In this document: in pieces, positions 41,075-48,700 of the stretch
Layout of the letters: each line of letters starts with the position of its first letter
Position numbering within the stretch: the stretch's first letter is position 1
NCBI GenBank assembly: GCA_017613275.1
Contig: JAGAED010000008.1
Location: 1-56,557 of the forward strand
Length of the DNA: 56,557 nt
Direction of reading: 5' to 3'
DNA from: Clostridia bacterium
GTDB taxonomy: Bacteria; Bacillota; Clostridia; TANB77; CAG-508
The notes under the pieces: model-generated
What the model was told of the DNA's origin: nothing
The model's input: only the letters and a program-made list of their open reading frames with translations
Database searches by the model: none
Made by a program: the position numbers and the translations under genes

Positions 41075-41133
41075 TTCGACACTTTTTAAAGTTTTTGTTC
41101 GACACTTTTTTAGCATTTCGTTCGACACTTTTT
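41075..41133 (-). repeat. Three TTCGACACTTTTT boxes with exact 23-base period
   Basis: The boxes start at 41075, 41098 and 41121. Only the first 13 bases are conserved; the intervals differ, which suggests protein binding on one DNA face (about two turns) rather than a simple tandem duplication. They lie upstream of the LysR promoter. Confidence 0.65.
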
Positions 41134-41242
41134 AAAATTTATTTTGTTATTAGTTTTGTACCCAAAGTGTGTGTTTTTAAATACTTTTGATACAAAATTC
41201 GTAACAATAGAGAGTTATTATAAAATTAATAAAAATGTGAAA

Positions 41243-41272
41243 GAGTAGGAATTTATTTAAAGATCCCTACTC
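41243..41272 (-). terminator. Terminator of the 260-aa gene (duplicated sequence, copy 2)
   Basis: GAGTAGG and CCTACTC arms, followed on the minus strand by TTTCACATTTTTA. It matches the terminator at 39646-39673 including the flanks. Confidence 0.75.
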
Positions 41273-41280
41273 TTCTTTGT

Positions 41281-42063
41281 TCACTCAGTCATTGCCAATT
41301 CTTCATTTTTATAATCATTTGGTATTTGCAACCAATCTCTTGGGAAAGAATCAATTCTCTCAACTTTGAGTTCTAATAGATAGTCTTCTGCTGCTTCACA
41401 TTTCAAATATTTTATTTCATCATTTTCAAAATATACTTTTAGGCTACTTCCATCAAGTAATTTAAAATGTTCAAAATACATAATTTTTCCTTCAATGAAT
41501 TCAAAGCCTCTTATATATCCTTGTGTATCCAAAGATGTATATATACTATTTAATAAAGACATACCTTTAAATTCAGTAGCACTAAACTTTATAAAATAAT
41601 CATCTATATCAGTTTCCTTTATGTTTCTTCCATATATTTTTTCTATATCATCTGTCCATTGTTCTATAATCTTTCCATTTTTATAATCAAAAATTACTGC
41701 CTTAGTGCTTTTATAAGGTTTAACATATGCATCATTTCTTATTTCCTCGTTATCTACAATTGATTGTTCTTTATTAAAGTATATCATTTGTTCTCCACAA
41801 TAATTAGCATATGTTTGTAGATTTTTTCCGTCTTTAGTAGATAATGAGCATATTACACCCTTATTAGTATATTCTTCTTTAGTATTATTGATTGTTTCCC
41901 CAGCATCTTCCCCTAAATACTCTCCAAGTTCAATTGTATTTTTTAAATAATTATATGTTTTTGATTGAAATACGTCATCTTGTTTCATATATAAGAAAAT
42001 CGCAATTGCTACTATAACTATTAGAAATATTATAATATTTCTAACTCTTAAAAACTTTTTCAT
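41281..42063 (-). CDS. Membrane-anchored hypothetical 260-aa protein
   Basis: One membrane helix (about residues 8-26) is followed by an exported domain of about 230 residues with no recognised motif (YTNKGVICSLSTKDGKNLQT, YVKPYKSTKAVIFDYKNGKI). There is no lipobox. It is third in an operon after a DUF6442-like membrane protein and an XRE regulator, 15 bases after the regulator stop. The last codons (LAMTE) are encoded by a sequence shared in another frame with the 91-aa gene at 39687. The function is unknown; a regulator/membrane-protein cassette is suggested by context. Confidence 0.7.
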   Translation of the reverse strand: MKKFLRVRNIIIFLIVIVAIAIFLYMKQDDVFQSKTYNYLKNTIELGEYLGEDAGETINNTKEEYTNKGVICSLSTKDGKNLQTYANYCGEQMIYFNKEQSIVDNEEIRNDAYVKPYKSTKAVIFDYKNGKIIEQWTDDIEKIYGRNIKETDIDDYFIKFSATEFKGMSLLNSIYTSLDTQGYIRGFEFIEGKIMYFEHFKLLDGSSLKVYFENDEIKYLKCEAAEDYLLELKVERIDSFPRDWLQIPNDYKNEELAMTE

Positions 42064-42078
42064 GTTAATTCCCCCTTT

Positions 42079-42285
42079 TTAAAAATAAAATACTTCTTCA
42101 AATTTTTTATCTAGTGCGATGCATATTAATAAAGCCAATTTTGAACTGGGACAGAATTGTCCTTTTTCAATTGATATTATTGTTTGTCTTGACACCCCAA
42201 CTAAGTTTGCCAATTCTTCTTGCGAAATCTTTTTTTCACTTCTTAAACTTTTTAAATTATTTTTTAAAACTAATTCTTCATTCAT
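42079..42285 (-). CDS. Small XRE regulator, single HTH domain
   Basis: At 68 residues this is only the helix-turn-helix (LKSLRSEKKISQEELANLVG, then VSRQTIISIEKGQFCPSSKL). Such proteins (YozG/Xre class) usually repress their own operon. It is two bases downstream of the DUF6442-like gene and before the 260-aa gene. The two near-palindromic operators in the operon promoter are its likely sites. Confidence 0.9.
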   Translation of the reverse strand: MNEELVLKNNLKSLRSEKKISQEELANLVGVSRQTIISIEKGQFCPSSKLALLICIALDKKFEEVFYF

Positions 42286-42287
42286 TT

Positions 42288-42602
42288 TTACACCCCAAAG
42301 AAAAACATAATTATTGAAGCTATCGTTATTATGCTAAAAATAATACTTAAAAATAGTTTTCCTTTTTTTCTTTCCATGAAATATCTATATATTTCATAAA
42401 CACTTAATTGAGAAAATGTTATTGCAATTAAATCTGTAATTAGCCCATTTCCTCTTACTATTCTAACAATCATAAATAATAAACAAATTATTGGAACAAT
42501 GATTGTACTTAGCCCAAGAGCTTTAGTTATTATAGCTGTTTCCATTTCATCATAGCCTTTATTATCTTTTGCAACTCTTGATAAGATCTCCTCTCTATTC
42601 AT
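42288..42602 (-). CDS. DUF6442-like small membrane protein
   Basis: The 104 residues have an acidic start (MNREEILSRVAKDNKGYDEM) and three hydrophobic segments (about 28-46, 50-67 and 82-102). This pattern occurs in Firmicutes next to a single-domain XRE regulator. AAAGGAGGGGG precedes the ATG at 42602. The operon promoter is a perfect consensus with two operator copies. The function is unknown. Confidence 0.75.
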   Translation of the reverse strand: MNREEILSRVAKDNKGYDEMETAIITKALGLSTIIVPIICLLFMIVRIVRGNGLITDLIAITFSQLSVYEIYRYFMERKKGKLFLSIIFSIITIASIIMFFFGV

Positions 42603-42618
42603 AATTCCCCCTCCTTTT

Positions 42619-42678
42619 GTAAAGTTTACTTTACATTTATTATACATTGCATTTTTATATTTGTCAAGTATACTTTAC
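42619..42678 (-). promoter_or_regulatory. Consensus promoter with two near-palindromic operators
   Basis: Minus strand TTGACA (42662-42667), 17-base spacer, TATAAT (42639-42644), a perfect sigma-A promoter. Operator 1, GTAAAGTAAACTTTAC (42619-42634), lies at the start point. Operator 2, GTAAAGTATACTTGAC (42663-42678), covers the -35 box. The match of the two sites fits repression by the XRE protein of the operon. Confidence 0.82.
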
Positions 42679-42729
42679 ATTTTTTTATAATATATTTTCA
42701 TTTATAAATAAATTCGTACAAAAAAATAT

Positions 42730-42771
42730 GAAACCTTGTTTTTGGGGGAGTGTCCCAAAAAACAAGGTTTC
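42730..42771 (-). terminator. GGGACACT-core palindrome acting as terminator of the glucan synthase gene
   Basis: GAAACCTTGTTTTT and AAAAACAAGGTTTC are the arms, with the centre GGGACACTCCCC. On the minus strand ATATTTTTTT follows. It is both a terminator and the best match to the copies inside the gene at 47549-47584 and 49279-49314. Confidence 0.85.
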
Positions 42772-42782
42772 ACATTTTTATT

Positions 42783-45700
42783 TTACATTATTACTGTTAT
42801 ATTATAAACACTTCTTGAACCATCTAGTTTTATTGCATTTGGAACTTCGTTTTCGTTTAATAAAACCCTTGAAACTCCTGTGTTTTTTCCTGCTGGATTT
42901 TGTACTTTTATATTGTATATACTTTCTTTCCATTTGTATTTTATTGAATATTCTTTCCAATTGTTTGGAATACATGGCTCAATTTTTAGAATTCCTTTTT
43001 CTATTTTTAATCCTAGAATATATTCTATTCCTGCTTTGTAATACCAGCTTGATGAGCCTGTGTACCAAGTCCAACCGCCTCTACCTGCTAGGTTTCCTGC
43101 ACCATATATATCTGCTGCTATTGAAAATGGTTCAACTTTATATTTGTTTGCACTTTCCTTTGTCCTTGAGTGTTCTATTGGATTTATCATTCTGAAATAT
43201 TCTAGTGCCTTATTTCCAAATCCTAGCATTGCTTCTGCAATTATTACCCAACAAGATGCATGTGTGTATTGCCCACCATTTTCTCTTACCCCTGGCAAAT
43301 ATGCTTTTATATAACCTGGTTTTAGTTTTCCTTTGTTAAATGGCGGATCTAGAAGTTTTATTATTCCGTGTTCTTTATCTACTAAGTGATTTTCCAAGCT
43401 TTCCATTGATATGAATTTTTTATCATTGTCACCTGCATTTGAAATTATGCTCCAACTTTGGCTTATTCCATCTATTCTACATTCGTCGTTTTCCATGCTT
43501 CCTAAAGTGTTTCCGTCATCCATAAATGCTCTTTTATACCATCTTCCATCCCAAGCATTATTATTTAGAGAATATTTTAATTTTTGCTTTACCTGCTCAT
43601 ATTTTTCGGCTAACTCCTTATCTCCTTTTATTTCGCAAATTGGTATAATTTTTTCTAAAATGTCATATAAGAAAAATCCTAGCCATACGCTTTCGCCTTT
43701 TCCTTTATTTCCAACTGCGCTAAATCCGTCGTTCCAGTCTCCTGAACCGATTTTAGGCAAACCATTTTCGCCGAAATCAAAGCTTTTTTCTATTGCTTTT
43801 ATGGCATGCAAATAGATGCTTTCTTTTATTTCAGATGGCAAATATAAATCATATTTTTCATCTTGATTTTCTTGTAATTGCTCTCCTTGCAAATAGCTTG
43901 TTTCTATATCTAAGATTGAGTTATCTCCTGTAAAGTTGATATATTCTGCAACTGCAAACGGTAGCCACAACAGGTCGTCTGAAAACCTAGTTCTAATGCC
44001 TCTTTTGGTATCATCATGCCACCAGTGTTCAACATCTCCTTCAATAAATTGATGCTGACTGTGTTTTATTATTTGATTTTTTAAAAATTCTGTATCCAAA
44101 TATTTTAAACCAAAAGTATCTTGAAGCTGATCTCTAAAACCAAAAGCTCCGCCAGATTGGTAAAATCCGCTTCTTGCAAGCAATCTACTACTTATAGTTT
44201 GATATGCTGCCCACCCATTTAATATAATATTCATGCTTTCCAAAGGTGTTTTTACCTCACATTTACTTAAAATATCTTTCCAATATTTTTTTACTAAATC
44301 TAATTCTTGTTTACAGTTTGGAATTTTACTATATTTATACGCCATGTTTTTACAATCTAAAATAGAATTTTCCGCACCTAGAATTATTGATATTTCCTTT
44401 TCTTCAAAGCTTTCTAGCTCCACATCTACTTCGTATGCAATACACGAATTCTTTCCGAGCGAATTCTCATTATTTAGTTTTATTTTAGTCAAACCATCAG
44501 GATTTTGTAGTTCTCCATTTCCTAGAAAAAAGTTTTTATCTCCTGTATAGGAATTTATTTTCTCACTACAAGCAAGATACATTGAATATCCATCAATTTC
44601 GTTATTATAAAGGTTTCTGGCAATTATTGTATTATTGTTTCTATCAAAATCCAAATTTATATATTTCGAAGTTTTTATTTCGTCTTCTCCTAAAACTGGT
44701 TTCGCATAATAATATACTTTTAATTTTTTCTTAGTTGGAGTTGTATTTTTCAGCTTCAATATTTCGACTTTTGCACTATCTTCTTTTGGCACAAATGCTG
44801 TTAATTCTTGCTCTATTCCCTGGCATTTGTGTATATATTTGTTATAGCCGAAACCGAAAACAATATTATAATTTTTGTTATCTGGCATTGGATTTAATGC
44901 AACTGACCAAGTTGATTTGTTTTCCATATTTTTTATATAAATTGTGTCACCTGGCACATCATAATTTGGACTATTTTCCCATGCTGTCAAACGATTTAGC
45001 CTACTATTTTTGTACCAAGTATATCCGCCAAAACTATCTGTTACCACTGTTCCAAACTTTTCATTTGCAAGCACATTGCTCCAAACCGATGGCAGTCTAT
45101 TTTGTTTGTTTTCTGTAATCCAATATTCTTTGCCGTCATTTGTAAATGCACCATATTCATTATAATATTTTAGATTTTCTGTGTCCTTCAAAAGTTCTAT
45201 ATCTTGCATATTTTCTTCTATTATCTTATGTTTTGTTTCATCATTTGAGATGTCTTTATAATTTTCTAGATAGTTTTCTTCAATTTCCTTTAAATTATTT
45301 TCAATTCCACCATATTTGCTATCTATTACAATGCTTGCAACAAACTCAAGCAATTCTGCATCTTTCTTATCTATCTCATTACTTGAAAGTTCAAAAATTC
45401 CACCTCTAATATTTTTTAAATAGCCCATGTGATTATTCAAAATACTGTTTTCAATCTCTTCTCTAACATAGTTTTCGTAGCTGTGCTTTTCTTCATCTAA
45501 TATGACAAGCTCTGTTTCAAGATTTTTGTTTTTAAAGAATTCATGAGCCTTTAGAACCTCTTTTATAACATACCCTTCAGAAGCATTTTTTATTTTAACT
45601 AAGATGATTGGCAAATCGCCTGAAATCCCATATTTCCAAAGTTCGCTTTGATTGTATTTTTTGTTTTGTACATTTGTAATTTTTCTTGATTCTACTACCT

Positions 45701-48700
45701 TTGCAGGATTTTGAAATAATATATATGACATCATATTTTGGAAGTTTGAAATGTCTTTTCCTTTTATTCTCAAATACCTGCTTTCAGTTTCGCATCTTGC
45801 TTTTGAAAGCTCGAAAGTCCTTTTTACATTTTCTGTTGTTTTGTATTTTTCTAAGTTTAAAACAGCAAGTTCTTTGCTTTCTTCTGCTGAAATAACTAAA
45901 TCTAAAGTTATAGTCTCTTCTGGCTTAATCTTTATTGTTCTTTTTAGAGCTACAACTGGCTCTGTTACGAATTCCTGTCTATTTGAAAATGGTATAGAGT
46001 TTTTTATCATATTCGGGATGTCTAAATTCCCTCTGCCTATCAGTTTTTCCTTATCAATTTCGTATTCTAAATCGCTGGTTTCTTTCGCAGAAGTATACAT
46101 TGTAGTCGCTAAATATACATTGTTTGCAGCTTCTTCTCTATTTTTTCTTTTTATAATTAAACTGTTTGTTTCTTCGTCATATTCATAAATCAAGAACAAG
46201 TTGTTGAAGGCTGGATGCGCATAATCCTGCTCTTTTTTTGATAAAACCGGTTCAAAATATGAGCTAACTTCCAATGTTTGCTCTTCATTTCCTAGATTGA
46301 CCACTTTTAATCTTCTTATTTCGACTGGTGTATTACTGTCTACCGTGTTTATAACATCAATTTTTAGGTTAGACTGCTTTATTTTGGTTTCGTTTTTATC
46401 AGGACTAAAGCTGATTTCATACGCTCCTTTTTTATTATCATTTTGAGCATAATTTGTGGTTATTATTTCTTTTGTTTTGATATTTTTTACATAGAAGAAT
46501 ATGCCTTGAGCATAGTCAGCTGTTTGCTTATATCGATTTATATAGATGTCCTTGTATTTGCTAAATCCCACACCTTTTTGATTTAGAGCTACAGTGTAAT
46601 TTTCGTTTGAAATTACATTACCACGAATTAGCTTTTCATCTATTTTGTTATAAGAATTTACAACATAGTCCTCATAATCCTTATATTTTAGCTTTTCAAC
46701 CTTTTCTTTATCTTCTTTTGTAACAATATATTTTTCAGGTTTACGCTCTTGTAATAAAATTGATACAGCTTCCATTTCAGGATTTTGCATAAATCTTTTT
46801 TGCAAAATATTGTCATTAAATAAATTGTTAATTGAAAGCATTATAAGTCCTTGGTGGTGTGCCATATAAGTTTTTACAACACTTGCTTTTTTATTTTTTT
46901 CAACCCTTTCAGGAGTAAAGTCTATTGATTCATAAAAACCATATTTGCCATTCATTCCGTATTTTTCTAGCAATTTTAGGTTATTAATTGTTGCTTGTGG
47001 CACATCGTTTATTGCCAAAATTGTCCCATAACTTGATACAACAAATTCGTCTGCCAAGCCTCTTTTTAGCCCAAGCCAAGGAATTCCAAATGCCTTATAC
47101 TGGTAATTATTATGCAAGTCTTTTAGGTTGAAGGCCGCTTCCGAAATTCCCCATGGCAGATTTAATCTTTTAGCATATTCCATCTGGCTCATTAGCATAA
47201 ATTTGCAAGACTCGTCTAACAAACTCCCCTCATATTTTGGAATATTTACATTTGGCATTAGATACTCAAAGGCAGTTCCAGACCATGAAATAAGCCCACT
47301 ATAACCATTTAAAGTTGTAATAGTTCTGCTCAAAGAATTCCAATGTTTGCTTGGCACATCTTTTTTGGCAATAGCAACCAGGCTCGCTTGTCTTGCTTCA
47401 GATGCTAGTAAATCATAGTATGAATCTGTCAACTTGTTTTCCTCTATATTAAAACCAATAGAAAAGATTTGATGTTCACTATTATAAAGTTTAGAAAAGT
47501 CAGTATTTTCAATTATATTTGTAACAATCAAAAATAGATTTTCTATATCCTTGTTTTTTGGGACACTCCCCAAAAACAAGGTTTGTAGGAATGCTTTTAC
47601 AACATACAAATACCCGACAAAGTTTCCGCTGTCTACTGTTGATATATATCTTGGTGTTAGTGGTGTTTTTGTTTTTGTGTTATACCAGTTGTATAAATGC
47701 CCATTCCATTTTTCTAAGCTATCTACTGTTTTTATTATTTTTTCCAGTAAATCTAAGCATCTATCTATTTCTATAATTCGAAGGTCGTAGGCCGAAATTA
47801 CAGCGAGCATTGAAAGGCCAATGTTTGTAGATGATGTCCTTTCTACTGCCTTTTCTTTTCTATCTTCTTGGTAGTTATCTGTAATTAAATAATTGTGTTC
47901 TTCATTAAGATATTTTTCGAAGAAGCTCCAGGTTTTTTCAGCTATCTCTAGAACATAGTCTTTTTCCTCTTTATCAAGTTTTTCTAAATTACTTTCAGTT
48001 TGTTTTTCTTTAGAAATCAAGCACATCCCAAAAGGTGTTGCTATCCATAATGTTCCAATGATTATCCCAGGTAGATTTGGATAAAAAATTATAAGTAATA
48101 CTCCCAAAATTAGATTTATAAGCATTTGCTTGTAATATGAAAATAAGTCTCCTTTTGACTGTTTTTCAGCCTCTTCAGACGTTGTCCACTCTAATAAGTG
48201 TTTTTTAGAAATCATACATCTATACAAAGTTTTAACTATTGCTTTTATTGATGTATATGCCTTATATGGCAAGCAACCTAGCGTCAATAAAAGCCTTAAA
48301 AATGCACCTTTTGCCCCAGCAATTCTTGGTGAGAAATCTTTTTGTTTTTTCTCATTTTCCTTTTTTCCAATTATCAAATTGATAAATTCTAATATAAATG
48401 GGAATACTGCTATAATTATTAAAATACTTTGGATAAACGCAATATTTTCCCCATTTGTTTTGCTGATAATTATAAAGAAAATCGAAGCCACAATTATTGA
48501 TATTTCAACCAAACTTCTTCTTAAATTATCAAATATTTTAAATTTTGAAAGTAGATTTAATGGATTATCTATTTTTTCCGAATCTTCTTCTTTTTTTATA
48601 ACTTTTAAAATCAGATATTTTAAAATACGCCATATTCTTCTAATTACTCTACTAAATCTTCCGATTATGATTGAAAAAATTGATAGACCTCTTCTATATC

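Larger units (their letters stand above)
40974..41280 (-). other. 307-base region with boxes, duplicated sequence and terminator
   Basis: From the LysR side it holds TATAAT (41000-41005, minus strand), a copy of the AT-rich repeat (41019-41059), the triple 23-base repeat (41075-41133), unassigned AT-rich sequence and the terminator hairpin GAGTAGG (41243-41249)/CCTACTC (41266-41272) of the 260-aa gene. AAAATGTGAAA occurs at both ends of the middle part (near 41050 and 41232), as if a segment had been inserted between direct repeats. No ORF was found. Confidence 0.5.

Noticed and set aside
41075..41133. Possible CRISPR array (three spaced repeats)
   Set aside because: Repeat units are only about 13 bases, spacers about 10 bases, there are just three copies and no cas genes; regulatory boxes fit better.
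45686..46188. Hydrophobic plus-strand ORFs opposite the glucan synthase gene
   Set aside because: They have no ribosome sites and their hydrophobicity follows from the complement of Glu/Lys-rich codons.
47551..47790. Plus-strand frame reading FFGTLPKNKVCRNAF and similar frames at 42647
   Set aside because: These are the opposite strand of the glucan synthase gene; the peptide arises because the repeat is palindromic and reads similarly in both directions.
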